A stretch of DNA of 64,000 nt, taken from contig JBQDEV010000010.1 in the NCBI GenBank assembly GCA_052084925.1, positions 1 through 64,000 of the forward strand, given 5' to 3'. Below the pieces are notes generated by a model. It did not search any database, was not told where the DNA came from, and saw nothing but the letters and a program-made list of their open reading frames with translations. The first letter of the stretch is position 1. Each line of letters begins with the position of its first letter. The stretch comes from CmP2 sp052084925. Lineage in GTDB: Bacteria; Actinomycetota; Actinomycetes; Actinomycetales; Micrococcaceae. Shown here in pieces: positions 18,203-26,735 of the stretch. The position numbers and the translations under genes are program-made.

Positions 18203-18563
18203 ATACACGCTACTGACCGTGATCGGGATCATCGTGGTGGTGCTCGTGGAGCTGTTGGTGGTGCGCAGCGGGATCTTTCGCCGCCCGGCATACTGGCTGG
18301 CGCTGCTGATCTGCCTCGGATTCCAAGTGCCGGTGGATGGCTGGCTCACCAAGCTCTCGAACCCGATCGTGCTCTATCACCCCGACCAGATGCTCGGGCT
18401 CCGGTTCCCCTGGGACATCCCGGTGGAGGATTTCGGGTTCGGCTTCGCGATGATCACCACCACCCTGATGGTGTGGCAGGCGTTGAAGAATCGTCAGACC
18501 CAGACGAACCAGAACCAGAAACAGCAGACGAACAAGGCGGACGCACCCCATGAAGCTCAGTGA
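18192..18563 (+). CDS. crtYd: Lycopene beta-cyclase subunit (CrtYd type)
   Basis: The protein has 123 residues with about three membrane segments. It carries PWDIPVEDFGFGFAMI, whose PxE-D-F pattern mirrors the PLEELVFF motif of the partner subunit. The C-terminal ~20 residues are a Gln/Asn-rich polar tail (QTQTNQNQKQQTNK), unusual in composition. ATG 18192 with GGAGGTGAA upstream lies 11 bp inside crtYc, and the stop lies 14 bp inside the methyltransferase gene. With CrtYc it should convert lycopene to beta-carotene. Confidence 0.87.
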   Translation: MLPEYTLLTVIGIIVVVLVELLVVRSGIFRRPAYWLALLICLGFQVPVDGWLTKLSNPIVLYHPDQMLGLRFPWDIPVEDFGFGFAMITTTLMVWQALKNRQTQTNQNQKQQTNKADAPHEAQ

Positions 18564-19284
18564 CTCCTTCACCTCCTCGGCCCGGCGTTACGACGTGATG
18601 ACCGGGCTGAACCCGGGATACCGGCGGGAACTGCGCCGGGCGGCCCGTGAACTGAGCGCCCAGGTGCAGTCCGGTGGTGACGACGGTCCGCTGATCTGGG
18701 ACCTGGGGTGCGGGACCGGGTTGAGCACCGCGGCGCTGCAGGAGCAGCTCCCACAGGCGCGGTTGCTCGGGGTCGATGCGTCGGAGGGCATGCTGGGGCT
18801 GGCGCAGGCCAAGACGTGGCGGCTGGGCACCCGCTTCGTGCTGGAACGCGCCGAGAACCTCGATCACAGCCCGCACGAGGAGCTCGGGGAGGCTCCGGAT
18901 GGCGTGTTCGCGGCCTATCTGCTGCGTAACGTGGATGAGCAGGACCGCACCGAGGTGCTGGCGACGATCCGGCGGCGGATGGCCCCTGGCACGCCCCTCG
19001 TGCTGCACGATTACTCGGTGGTCGAATCTCGAGGCGCCCAGCTCACCTGGACCCTGGTCTGCTTCGGTGTCATCATTCCGCTCAGCGTGGTGATGAGAGC
19101 CGAGCCGTCGCTCTTTACCTATCTCTGGCGGTCCGTGATGAACAACGACTCGACCCGAAGCGTATTACAGCGACTGCGTGACGCTGGATTCGAGGGCGGA
19201 CGCGTGTTCACGGCGCGGGGCTGGCACCGCAAGATTCTGCACACCTATACGGCGGTGGCCGGAGCATCCCGAGGAGAACAATGA
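18550..19284 (+). CDS. Class I SAM-dependent methyltransferase in the crt operon
   Basis: The product has 244 residues. The SAM-binding motif DLGCGTG is at 51-57, with acidic VDAS downstream and a UbiE/COQ5-like layout; a hydrophobic stretch near residue 165 suggests membrane contact. It overlaps crtYd by 14 bp and crtU by the ATGA at 19281, so it is firmly in the operon. CrtU-type ring aromatisation proceeds by methyl migration and does not use SAM, so this enzyme has no assigned step. Options are modification of a hydroxylated carotenoid end group or of a quinone cofactor. Catalytic specificity cannot be read from sequence. Confidence 0.8.
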   Translation: MKLSDSFTSSARRYDVMTGLNPGYRRELRRAARELSAQVQSGGDDGPLIWDLGCGTGLSTAALQEQLPQARLLGVDASEGMLGLAQAKTWRLGTRFVLERAENLDHSPHEELGEAPDGVFAAYLLRNVDEQDRTEVLATIRRRMAPGTPLVLHDYSVVESRGAQLTWTLVCFGVIIPLSVVMRAEPSLFTYLWRSVMNNDSTRSVLQRLRDAGFEGGRVFTARGWHRKILHTYTAVAGASRGEQ

Positions 19285-20927
19285 CGATCCGAGGTCGTGG
19301 ATCACGCAACGGCGTTGGGGCCATCGAAATCCCCCTGGAACCGAGGGATCCGCACGCCGAACGGGTGCGGGCGACGCGTGGGCTGGCACGGCCGGAGGGC
19401 GTGCATTCGGTGGCGGTGATCGGCGGGGGCATCGCCGGGCTGAGCGCTGCGGTCGCGCTCGCCGAACGCGGGGTGTCGGTGCACCTGCTGGAAGCCCACG
19501 CGCAGCTCGGCGGGCGAGTGCGCTCTTGGCCCCTGGAAGACGGTCGGAACATGAGCCGAGGCTTCCACGCCTTCTTCCGCCAGTACTACAACCTGAGAGC
19601 GTTGCTGCGCCGCGTGGATCCGGCCCTGCACCAGCTGGTTCCGGTGGCGGACTATCCGCTGCGCACCGCCTCCGGCGTCACCGATTCCTTTGCCGCGATT
19701 CCGCGCACCCCACCGTTCAATCTGGCCGGGTTCGTGTGGCGCAGCCCCACCTTTCCCCTCGCAGCGCTGACTCGAGTGGACCTTGCGACCGCGCTGGAGC
19801 TGATCCGCGTGGAGTTCCCGCAGATCCTGCAGGAGGACACCGGCGAATCCGCGGCCGACTTCCTGGACCGGCTGCGGTTCCCCGACGGCGCCCGACACCT
19901 GGCCCTGGAGGTGTTCGCCCGCTCCTTCTTCGCCGACCCGCGCGAATTTTCCGCCCGTGAAATGGTGACCATGTTCCACACCTACTTCACCGGCTCAGCG
20001 GAGGGGCTGCTGTTCGATGTCCCGCGGGAGGCCTACAGCGAGGCGCTCTGGTCGCCGCTGGGGGAGTACCTGGACGATCTCGGGGCTGAGGTGCGGTGCC
20101 AGACGACGGTCGAGCGGGTGACCCGACTGCAACCCGGGCAGGACGCGGAGTGGCGTGTGGAGTACGACGGTGGGGTGCTCGACGTCGACGCGGTGGTGCT
20201 CGCCGCCGATCCGCGCCAGGCGCGTCGGCTCGTTGCCGGGGTGCCGGCACTGGCCGAGGACGGAGATGCCGCCGTGGACGAGGGTCTGCGACGACTACAG
20301 GGGCAGGTGCTGCCTCGGCGCAACGCCCCGCCGTTCGCGGTGCTCAGACTCTGGCTGGATACCGAGGTGGCGCCGGAACGCCCGGCATTCATGGGCAGCA
20401 GCGGCTACGAGCTGCTCGACAACGTGAGTGTGCTGGAACGCTACGAACACACCGCCCGCGTCTGGGCCAGGGCTCATGGCGGCTCCGTGGTCGAACTGCA
20501 CGGCTACGCCCTGCCTGCTGAGACGCCCGTGACCGGCGGCGCGGAGCCAGGGACGCCCGAGGCCGGGTCGGGGCGGTGGGTGCGGGATCGGCTGCTCGCT
20601 GAGCTCCATCACGTGTACCCGGAGACCCGCGACGCTGGCATCGTGGCGGAGGAGCTGCTCATCGACGACGACTGCGGGCTGGCCGACACCACGCCCTGGA
20701 ACGAGCAGCCCGGAGTTTCCACCGGTGTGCCCGGGCTGGTGCTGGCCGGAGACTGGATTCGGTGTGAGTATCCGGTGGCCTTGATGGAACGGGCCGCCAC
20801 CACCGGATTCCAAGCCGCCAATGAGCTGCTGTCCGCCTGGGGAGTCACCGGTCACGATCTGTGGACCCCGCCGTTGCGCGGCCTGCTGCGCCGACGCCTT
20901 CGACCGAGCCGACGGGGACCGCGATGA
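19281..20927 (+). CDS. crtU: Isorenieratene synthase (carotene desaturase/methyl-shift)
   Basis: This 548-residue FAD oxidoreductase would convert beta-carotene to the aromatic isorenieratene by desaturating and shifting a methyl group in each ring. The N-terminal dinucleotide motif is VIGGGIAGLSAAVALAERG (about 48-66), followed by GGRVRSW and the SRGFHAFFRQYYNLRALL stretch that typifies CrtU. The C-terminal signature GLVLAGDWIRCEYPVALMERA closes the FAD site. It overlaps the methyltransferase (ATGA) and the P450 gene (ATGA). Its presence makes aromatic C40 pigments the probable end product. Confidence 0.88.
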   Translation: MTIRGRGSRNGVGAIEIPLEPRDPHAERVRATRGLARPEGVHSVAVIGGGIAGLSAAVALAERGVSVHLLEAHAQLGGRVRSWPLEDGRNMSRGFHAFFRQYYNLRALLRRVDPALHQLVPVADYPLRTASGVTDSFAAIPRTPPFNLAGFVWRSPTFPLAALTRVDLATALELIRVEFPQILQEDTGESAADFLDRLRFPDGARHLALEVFARSFFADPREFSAREMVTMFHTYFTGSAEGLLFDVPREAYSEALWSPLGEYLDDLGAEVRCQTTVERVTRLQPGQDAEWRVEYDGGVLDVDAVVLAADPRQARRLVAGVPALAEDGDAAVDEGLRRLQGQVLPRRNAPPFAVLRLWLDTEVAPERPAFMGSSGYELLDNVSVLERYEHTARVWARAHGGSVVELHGYALPAETPVTGGAEPGTPEAGSGRWVRDRLLAELHHVYPETRDAGIVAEELLIDDDCGLADTTPWNEQPGVSTGVPGLVLAGDWIRCEYPVALMERAATTGFQAANELLSAWGVTGHDLWTPPLRGLLRRRLRPSRRGPR

Positions 20928-22126
20928 GTGTGTCGGACCAACGGCGCGCCGCACGCCCCGAAGACACCGGCTGCCCGGTCGCTCACCACGATCCCGAAGG
21001 GTTCCGGCGGGTGGGGAGTTTCGCCGCGGCCCGGACGGTGCTTCGGGCCCGTTCCTCCACCCGGCAGGCGGGCTTCACCGCCGAGCACATCCCCGAGTGG
21101 CTGTTCAGCAAGCGTCCCATTCTGATCGGCGATGGCCCCCACCACGATGAGCAACGGCGTCGGGTGGCCCGGTTCTTCGCCCCCGCCGTCGTCGATTCCC
21201 GTTACAGCACACTGATCGAGCAGGAGGTGGAGCGCTCCCTGACCATCGCGACCCATCAGACAGAGATGCTGGTGGATCGGCACGCCCTGCACGTCGCAGT
21301 GGCTATCACCGCCTCGATCGTTGGGCTGACGCATGCGCCGGTGACCGCATTGGCAAGTCGGCTGGAACGGTTTTTCCGGCAGCCGCCACTGGACCGGACC
21401 CGGGCGGACCTGGGCCGCACCCGACGCGATTGGATGCAGGCCGCGGTCAACGGCCTGGGACCGCTCGCCGGGTTCTATCTGCGCGACGTGGCCCCGGCGG
21501 TGCGCGCTCGCCGTCGAGCTCCCCGTGAGGACGTCATCAGCCACCTGCTCCAGCAGGGCTACCAGCGCGCCGACCTGCTGGCCGAGTGCCTCACCTACGG
21601 CACCGCCGGCATGGTGACCACGCGCGAATTCATGACCATGGCCGCCTGGCATGTGCTCGATGATGCCCGACTGCGCCGACGCTACGCTCAAGCAGGGCGC
21701 GAAGAACGCGAACGCATCCTGGCCGAGATCATCCGTCTCGAACCGCCCGTGGGACACCTCTACCGGCGGACGACCAGTGACCTCGCGCTCGACGACGACG
21801 CTGGGTGTCCGGCAGCGACCCTGCGCGAGGGAGACCTGGTCGACCTCAACGTGCGCCAGATCAACACGGATGCGGACGCGGTGGGTGGACGCTCGCTGCA
21901 GTTGGACCCAGAGCGGAGCTTGACTCCTGGGGTGCCGGCCACGGGATTGAGCTTCGGCGACGGGGCGCACCGTTGCCCTGGGCAGCATCTGGCGCTGCGG
22001 GAGACGGACGCCTTCGTGCACCGGCTGGCGGTGGGTTCGTGGACGATCGTGGAGCAGCCGCGCCTGAGCTGGGATCAGCTCATCGAGGGCTACCGATTGC
22101 GGGGGCTGCGGCTGCGACCCAGCTAG
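20924..22126 (+). CDS. Cytochrome P450, probable carotenoid ring hydroxylase
   Basis: A 400-residue soluble-type bacterial P450. The haem-binding loop is FGDGAHRCPGQHLALRE with ligand C351; the K-helix ExxR is EIIR; the I-helix region reads GTAGMVTTREF, with TT at the usual AG-x-x-T position. ATG 20924 overlaps the crtU stop. Work on B. linens attributed the last step to 3,3'-dihydroxyisorenieratene to a P450 monooxygenase, and this position as last operon gene fits. No ferredoxin or reductase gene is adjacent. Its stop shares a CTAG tetranucleotide with the stop of the opposite-strand gene. Confidence 0.88.
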   Translation: MSVSDQRRAARPEDTGCPVAHHDPEGFRRVGSFAAARTVLRARSSTRQAGFTAEHIPEWLFSKRPILIGDGPHHDEQRRRVARFFAPAVVDSRYSTLIEQEVERSLTIATHQTEMLVDRHALHVAVAITASIVGLTHAPVTALASRLERFFRQPPLDRTRADLGRTRRDWMQAAVNGLGPLAGFYLRDVAPAVRARRRAPREDVISHLLQQGYQRADLLAECLTYGTAGMVTTREFMTMAAWHVLDDARLRRRYAQAGREERERILAEIIRLEPPVGHLYRRTTSDLALDDDAGCPAATLREGDLVDLNVRQINTDADAVGGRSLQLDPERSLTPGVPATGLSFGDGAHRCPGQHLALRETDAFVHRLAVGSWTIVEQPRLSWDQLIEGYRLRGLRLRPS

Positions 22127-22560
22127 GGCCGTTCCCAGGCTGCGATCGGACCGTCCACCACCACGAACATCGGGTGCGCGGGGATCGACGCCGGTGTGGG
22201 GTGCACCTGATCGGGGGAGCGCTGGCTGAGTTTTCGCTGCAGGTGATCCCACTCGAACCCCAACTGTCCGGTGGTGACCTCCACGCGCCATGAAGCGTCG
22301 CCGTCGGGGCCGGGCGGGATTGCGATCCGTCCGCCGTCGAAGCGGTAGCCGCGGCGCGTGGCCTCGACATGCAGCTCGTTCAGGTATGCCCCGATCGCGG
22401 CCGCGGGGTCAGGGTGAGAGCGGAAGCGCTCCAGTTGCGGGTGCCGCGTGTACCCGCGCGTCCGCCCCAGCAGTACGGCTTGGGCGAGCAGCGCCTCCCG
22501 CCAGCCGGCGATCAGCCCCTGGCGGTCGAGTACCTCGGGGTGTAGTGACCAGAGTCGCAT
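22123..22560 (-). CDS. Pyrimidine dimer DNA glycosylase family protein
   Basis: The 145-residue protein begins MRLWSLHPEVLDRQGLIAGW and continues with GRTRGYTRHPQLERF, the N-terminal signature of the Pyr_excise (T4 endonuclease V-like) family that starts base excision of UV-induced cyclobutane dimers. The gene converges on the P450 gene, overlapping it by 4 bp at the stops, and ends 3 bp downstream of hemH on the same strand, so it may be read from the hemH promoter. UV repair next to photoprotective pigment genes makes functional sense, but family members vary and catalysis is not proven. Confidence 0.8.
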   Translation of the reverse strand: MRLWSLHPEVLDRQGLIAGWREALLAQAVLLGRTRGYTRHPQLERFRSHPDPAAAIGAYLNELHVEATRRGYRFDGGRIAIPPGPDGDASWRVEVTTGQLGFEWDHLQRKLSQRSPDQVHPTPASIPAHPMFVVVDGPIAAWERP

Positions 22561-22563
22561 CGC

Positions 22564-23751
22564 TCAGGGGGCGCAGCCGGCGGCGGCGGGTTTGAAGCCG
22601 AGCCGGGCGTTCTCACAGCACCCCGGGCGGCAGACGTCGTACCAAGGGCCCAGCTCGGTGAGGCTCGGTCGCTGCGAGGGCGGACGGGCGGCGATGCGCT
22701 CTTCGATCAGGTCGACCAACCCGGCGACAAATCTCGGATGTGAACCCGGAGTCGGCGTGCGGATCGCGCGCAGTCCGGCGTCATCAGCAGCCTCGAGTGC
22801 TTCCTCGTCCAGGTCCCAGAGCACCTCCATGTGGTCGCTGAGAAAGCCCAACGGCACGATCAGCACCGCGGTCACGTTCTCGGCGGGCAATTCGGCGATG
22901 CGATCGCAGACATCGGGCTCCAACCACGGGGTGGCCGGTGAACCGGAGCGGGACTGGTACACCAGCTCCCACGTCGCCTCCGCGCCGTCCGCTCCGTCCG
23001 CACGTAGATCGGAGAAGATCCTCTCGGCGACGGCACGATGCTGCGCGGCGTAAGCGCCGCCCTCGCCGAGATTCAACTCTTCCGGTCCGGAGCGCAGTGC
23101 ATCAGCGCTGGGAATCGAATGGGTGGCGAAGAGCACGCGGATCTGCTCGGGGGAGTGGCCCTCGGCTGTTACTTCGGCCAGGGCGGTACGTAGTCCCTCG
23201 GCGAATGGTTCCACGAACCCGGGGGTGTCGAAGAACTGCCGCACTTTGTCGATGGTCACCACGTCGTGGAGCCCGGTGGTGTCCAGCGCGCGAGCAAAGT
23301 CCTCGCGGTACTGGCGGCAGCTGGAATAGGAGCTGTAGGCGCTGGTGGCCACAGCCAGGATCCGATGGTGTCCCGCCGCGGCGGCATCGCGGACCACGTC
23401 CTCGAGGTAGGGGTCCCAATTGCGGTTGCCCCAGTACACCGGGTGCTGCAGTCCACGACGTCGCATCTCCGCTTCCAGGGCGGCACGTAACTGACGATTC
23501 TGATCGTTGATCGGGCTCACCCCGCCGAAGTGCCGGTAGTGGGTGGCCACCTCTTCGAGCCGCTCATCCGGAATCCCGCGGCCGCGGGTGACATTGCGCA
23601 GGAACGGGATCACGTCGTCCTGGCCTTCGGGTCCGCCGAAGCCGGCGAGCAGAATGGCATCGTAGTCCTGAGGCTCCGCCACGTACGGGCGTCCGGCACG
23701 GGAGGCCGGCGAGGCATAGGGCACGGTGGTCGCGGCGGTGGTTTCAGACAT
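22564..23751 (-). CDS. hemH: Ferrochelatase (coproporphyrin III type in Actinobacteria)
   Basis: This 395-residue enzyme inserts iron into the porphyrin for haem. Visible features are the N-terminal DAILLAGFGGPEGQDDV, the SYSSCRQYREDF segment, the catalytic histidine in FATHSIPSAD, and a C-terminal cysteine cluster (CRPGCCENARLGF) like the [2Fe-2S] ligands known in actinobacterial ferrochelatases. I choose the ATG at 23751 (MSETTAATT), preceded by AGGA; a 43-residue longer reading lacks a site. It is divergent from the MarR gene, sharing a 127-bp intergenic region with the operator. Haem supply fits the adjacent P450. Confidence 0.92.
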   Translation of the reverse strand: MSETTAATTVPYASPASRAGRPYVAEPQDYDAILLAGFGGPEGQDDVIPFLRNVTRGRGIPDERLEEVATHYRHFGGVSPINDQNRQLRAALEAEMRRRGLQHPVYWGNRNWDPYLEDVVRDAAAAGHHRILAVATSAYSSYSSCRQYREDFARALDTTGLHDVVTIDKVRQFFDTPGFVEPFAEGLRTALAEVTAEGHSPEQIRVLFATHSIPSADALRSGPEELNLGEGGAYAAQHRAVAERIFSDLRADGADGAEATWELVYQSRSGSPATPWLEPDVCDRIAELPAENVTAVLIVPLGFLSDHMEVLWDLDEEALEAADDAGLRAIRTPTPGSHPRFVAGLVDLIEERIAARPPSQRPSLTELGPWYDVCRPGCCENARLGFKPAAAGCAP

Positions 23752-23843
23752 GAGGTTCCTCCCAAGTGGACGCTGATCACGGCGCCGCTGTGTATCCTGA
23801 CTGTGCATCGCCATCCAGCATCGGTTCAGTCGGCTGACGAGAT

Positions 23844-23858
23844 AGTTAGCTTGGCTAA
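23844..23858. promoter_or_regulatory. Palindromic MarR-type operator between hemH and marR
   Basis: AGTTAGCTTGGCTAA contains the perfect palindrome TTAGC-TTG-GCTAA. It lies 20 bp before the MarR start, within the likely core promoter (TAAATATA follows directly), suggesting autoregulation. It recurs with one mismatch at 14148-14162 before crtE. Because the region is divergent, hemH may be controlled too. Confidence 0.65.
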
Positions 23859-23878
23859 ATATAAGCACAGGAAGTCTC

Positions 23879-24436
23879 ATGGAGCAAAGTGCCCGCCCCG
23901 CCGCACGCGGCGAACGGTACTCACCCGTTGACCCGCGGGTGATGGATCCGCGCCAGGAACTCTTCGATTACGGGCGTTTCGACGAGGGCGAGATGGATCA
24001 GATCGTCGCCGTGCTCGAGGCGATGCGCGCCTGGCGTGCCGCTGAACGGCGGTCCAGCGAGGCGGCCCGACGCTACATGAAACTTGGCGAGACGGACATG
24101 CGGGCGCTGCGGTTCCTTATGGCGGTGCAACGCCACGGCGACCTGGCCACTCCGAGCATGCTCGCCCGACACCTGGGCATCTCCACGGCCTCGGTGACCA
24201 AGATGATGGATCGGCTCGAGGATCAGGGGCACCTAAGCCGCCGCCAGCACCCGGGGGACCGGCGGTCCACCGCCATCGAGATCACCGAGGACACGGCCGC
24301 AGCAGCACGGCGCACCGTCGGGAACACCCACGTCAGCCGCATTCAGGCCGTCTCGGAACTCACGCCTGAGGAACGCGACGTCGTACTGCGTTTTCTGACC
24401 ACCCTAGCCGAGGAAGAGTTCCACTCCCCGGAGTGA
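23879..24436 (+). CDS. MarR-family regulator, candidate repressor of the crt genes
   Basis: A 185-residue winged-helix regulator. The helix-turn-helix is around LARHLGISTASVTKMMDRLE and the wing contains HPGDRRSTAIEIT, the DRR signature of MarR proteins. ATG 23879 follows CACAGGAAG. In Corynebacterium glutamicum the MarR-type CrtR represses crtE and is released by GGPP; here the regulator sits at the other end of the pigment locus, but the shared operator (14148 and 23844) supports the same role. The 35-residue extension before the helical core may be for dimerisation or ligand sensing. Confidence 0.85.
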   Translation: MEQSARPAARGERYSPVDPRVMDPRQELFDYGRFDEGEMDQIVAVLEAMRAWRAAERRSSEAARRYMKLGETDMRALRFLMAVQRHGDLATPSMLARHLGISTASVTKMMDRLEDQGHLSRRQHPGDRRSTAIEITEDTAAAARRTVGNTHVSRIQAVSELTPEERDVVLRFLTTLAEEEFHSPE

Positions 24437-24457
24437 CCCCGACGGTATGCGCACGTA

Positions 24458-25288
24458 CTACTGCACGGCCACGTAGACCGGGTTGCCGAAGAATCCGGGG
24501 GTGAAGGAGAGCACGCCCTCGCCCACCGAATCGGCCGGGACCTGCAAGGCAATGTTCCCGGTCTCGGAGGCGCCCTCGAAGAGCGTCGTCGCGGAATCGA
24601 ACGCCTCCGGTGCGACGGCCAGTGCATCCGTGGCATCAAAGGTGTTGCCGGCGGGGGAGACATAGCTCAGGCTGAGCCACGGGGTCGACCCGTCTGCATC
24701 GGTTCCCGTGTACTCGGCGGTGACATTGGCCAGCAGGTACACGTGATCCGCCGCCGGTTCGTCGTTGAACGGGTTCTCGGCCAGGACCGCCTCGGTGGCG
24801 TTCAGATCGACGCTGTTGATGGTGATGGTCCATTCGCCATCAGAAACATCGGTGCCCAGCGGGTAGGGGTTCGCGCGCGTGCCCTGCTCGGCATCATCGG
24901 CGGCCACGGCCTCGGTCGCCGTGGCGTCATCGGTCACGGTATCGACGTCGGTCTCTGCCTGATCCTGCTGGTCCTCCGGGACGGTGGCGGTGACGTCGTT
25001 GGAGAAGCTGTCGTCGATCGCGGTGGCGACCACGGCGAAGAATACGACGAACCCGATGACGGTGCCCACCACGGAGACGATGAGGGCGACGATGCCCGTG
25101 GTCTTCTTCCGGCCCTTCAGACACAGGGCAACTATGGCCAGGATGAACGCGATGGGCAGCAACACCCAGCCGACGATCAAGGCGCCGGGGATGCAAGCGA
25201 AGATGGTGCCGAGGACGGCGGTGATCAGAGCGATCAGGCCCACGGTGTTTTTCTGGGGATAGACGGTTGCGGAGTCGGGGGTGGGCAT
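24458..25288 (-). CDS. Membrane-anchored protein with C-terminal DUF4352-like domain
   Basis: The product has 276 residues. Two or three hydrophobic segments occupy residues ~16-45 and ~65-88 (NTVGLIALITAVLGTIFACI is the first), followed by an acidic Thr/Asp/Ala-rich linker (~92-135), then an extracellular beta-rich domain starting near GTRANPYPLGTDVSDGEWTI. That layout matches DUF4190-like membrane plus DUF4352-like immunoglobulin-type proteins common in Actinobacteria. No catalytic motif is seen. It ends 22 bp from the MarR stop (convergent) and is divergent from the histidine kinase gene. Function unknown. Confidence 0.7.
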   Translation of the reverse strand: MPTPDSATVYPQKNTVGLIALITAVLGTIFACIPGALIVGWVLLPIAFILAIVALCLKGRKKTTGIVALIVSVVGTVIGFVVFFAVVATAIDDSFSNDVTATVPEDQQDQAETDVDTVTDDATATEAVAADDAEQGTRANPYPLGTDVSDGEWTITINSVDLNATEAVLAENPFNDEPAADHVYLLANVTAEYTGTDADGSTPWLSLSYVSPAGNTFDATDALAVAPEAFDSATTLFEGASETGNIALQVPADSVGEGVLSFTPGFFGNPVYVAVQ

Positions 25289-25470
25289 CGGTGCCTGCCT
25301 TTCAGCGGTGATAAGTGAGAAGAGCGGGGTCCGTGCCGGAGGCGCGAACCCTGTTATCTAGCTTTCCCGCTGGGCTCCGGGGGCGACACGGCGGATCAGG
25401 CCGAAAGGCATGCCCGATCGGGCATCGTCACGTAGCCGATGCGTGCTCCAAGCAGGGGGTGCGCGCTCAG

Positions 25471-25483
25471 TACACTGACTGCA
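25471..25483 (+). promoter_or_regulatory. Leaderless promoter of the histidine kinase gene
   Basis: A TACACT -10 hexamer is followed by exactly 6 nt and the ATG at 25483. With no Shine-Dalgarno sequence, this implies transcription starting at the start codon. The geometry decides the choice of 25483 over the longer in-frame reading from 25315. Confidence 0.6.
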
Positions 25484-26715
25484 TGCCCCAACCCTCGCGT
25501 CCCGTTGCGCTACTGCGCGTGCTGCTGAGCGTCGTTGTCGTTCTGCTACTGATGACCGCCGCGCTAATGTCACTGGTGGTGGCCACCATGACCTCGCCGT
25601 CGCTCATGGACCCGGTGACCGCGGAGCTGACCGAACAGGGTGCGGTGCGAGGTGGGCTGGCCATGCTGTTGGTGCTGGCGCTGCCCTGGTATCGGGCCGC
25701 CCCGAGCGTGCTACTCATCGTGGGAACGGTGAGCATTCTGCTGCTGCACCTCGACCCGTTCCTGCTGGCCGTGGGCCTCACAGGATGGATCGCTCGCTGC
25801 ACCCGTCGCTGGCACTGGGGCGTGGTGGTGGCCGGAATGGTCCTGATCGTGGCCAATGGCGTCATGCACATCGTGCGCTTGGGGCAGTGGCCGGAGGAAG
25901 ACTATCGCCAGACCGGTCGAATCCTCGTCGCCTTCAGTGTGCTGGTGTGCCTGAGTCTCATTCTCGCCATCGGTTTCTGGGCCCGGCAACGACGTTCGAC
26001 CCGCCGAGCCGAGGCTGAAGCGGATACCGCGCTGCGCGCCAGCGAGCATCTCTCGGATGAGCTGACCCGGCAGCGGGAACGCGAAGACTTGGCCCGGGAA
26101 GTCCACGACACCCTGGCCAGCAGACTCTCGGTCCTCTCACTCCAAGCCGGGAGCTTACAAGAAACCGCGCAACGTGACGGAGAGAGCAAGCTGCAACAGG
26201 AATTGCAGACCACGCGCAGCTACGCCGATCAAGCACTCACCGACCTGCGAGTGTTGCTCACCTCCCTGCGCGAAGGCGGCGCACCGTCGGCCACCCCGGT
26301 CCCGGCACCTCAGGGAATTCACGATCTCGGACACCTTCTCGACGACGCAGCCTCGGCCGGGCTCGACGTCCGTTCCTTCGTCGCACTGGAGAATTTCGCC
26401 TCCGCGCCGGAACCGTTGCAACGGGCGGTGCTGCGAATCACCCAGGAAGCGCTCACCAACGCGCTGCGTCATAGCAGCGACCGATCCGCTCACCTCCGCC
26501 TGACCGGTTCACCGGAGAAGGGCATCAGTCTGATCGTGAGGAACCGCCGCGCTGACGACTCCGATTTCTCCCTGGGAGCCGGAACCGGGCTCATCGGCAT
26601 TCGCGAGCGCGCCGCACTGGTCGGAGGCATCGTCGACGTGCGCGACGACGGCGACGAGTTCGTCCTGGACGTCCAGCTTCCCGCCGTCACTGACGACAAC
26701 CCCGCCGGACCGTAG
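25483..26715 (+). CDS. Two-component sensor histidine kinase (NarL/DesK-type)
   Basis: The protein has 410 residues. Residues 1-165 hold four to five membrane segments with little extracytoplasmic loop, so the ligand is probably sensed in or near the membrane. A HisKA_3 dimerisation domain carries the phospho-acceptor H208 in REVHDTLASRL, followed by an ATPase domain with ITQEALTNALRHS and the GTGLIGIRERAALVGG glycine box. The response regulator gene starts 19 bp after its stop with its own -10. The target pathway is not evident from the neighbours. Confidence 0.9.
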   Translation: MPQPSRPVALLRVLLSVVVVLLLMTAALMSLVVATMTSPSLMDPVTAELTEQGAVRGGLAMLLVLALPWYRAAPSVLLIVGTVSILLLHLDPFLLAVGLTGWIARCTRRWHWGVVVAGMVLIVANGVMHIVRLGQWPEEDYRQTGRILVAFSVLVCLSLILAIGFWARQRRSTRRAEAEADTALRASEHLSDELTRQREREDLAREVHDTLASRLSVLSLQAGSLQETAQRDGESKLQQELQTTRSYADQALTDLRVLLTSLREGGAPSATPVPAPQGIHDLGHLLDDAASAGLDVRSFVALENFASAPEPLQRAVLRITQEALTNALRHSSDRSAHLRLTGSPEKGISLIVRNRRADDSDFSLGAGTGLIGIRERAALVGGIVDVRDDGDEFVLDVQLPAVTDDNPAGP

Positions 26716-26721
26716 CTTCGA

Positions 26722-26735
26722 TATACTCGCTGGTG
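26722..26735 (+). promoter_or_regulatory. Leaderless promoter of the response regulator gene
   Basis: TATACT lies 7 nt before the GTG at 26735. It gives the regulator a private promoter in the 19-bp gap after the kinase gene, so the pair need not be strictly co-transcribed. Confidence 0.55.

Noticed and set aside
17846..18563. CrtYe/CrtYf cyclase pair for C50 carotenoids
   Set aside because: No lycopene elongase (CrtEb) is present, and crtU plus P450 point to aromatic C40 products, so crtYc/crtYd is preferred.
20852..22291. 479-codon minus-strand frame under the P450 gene
   Set aside because: The plus strand encodes a complete P450 with haem ligand; the antisense product is compositionally biased.
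23752..23880. 43-residue N-terminal extension of ferrochelatase
   Set aside because: It lacks a ribosome site, would run through the marR operator, and the internal ATG at 23751 has AGGA at good spacing.
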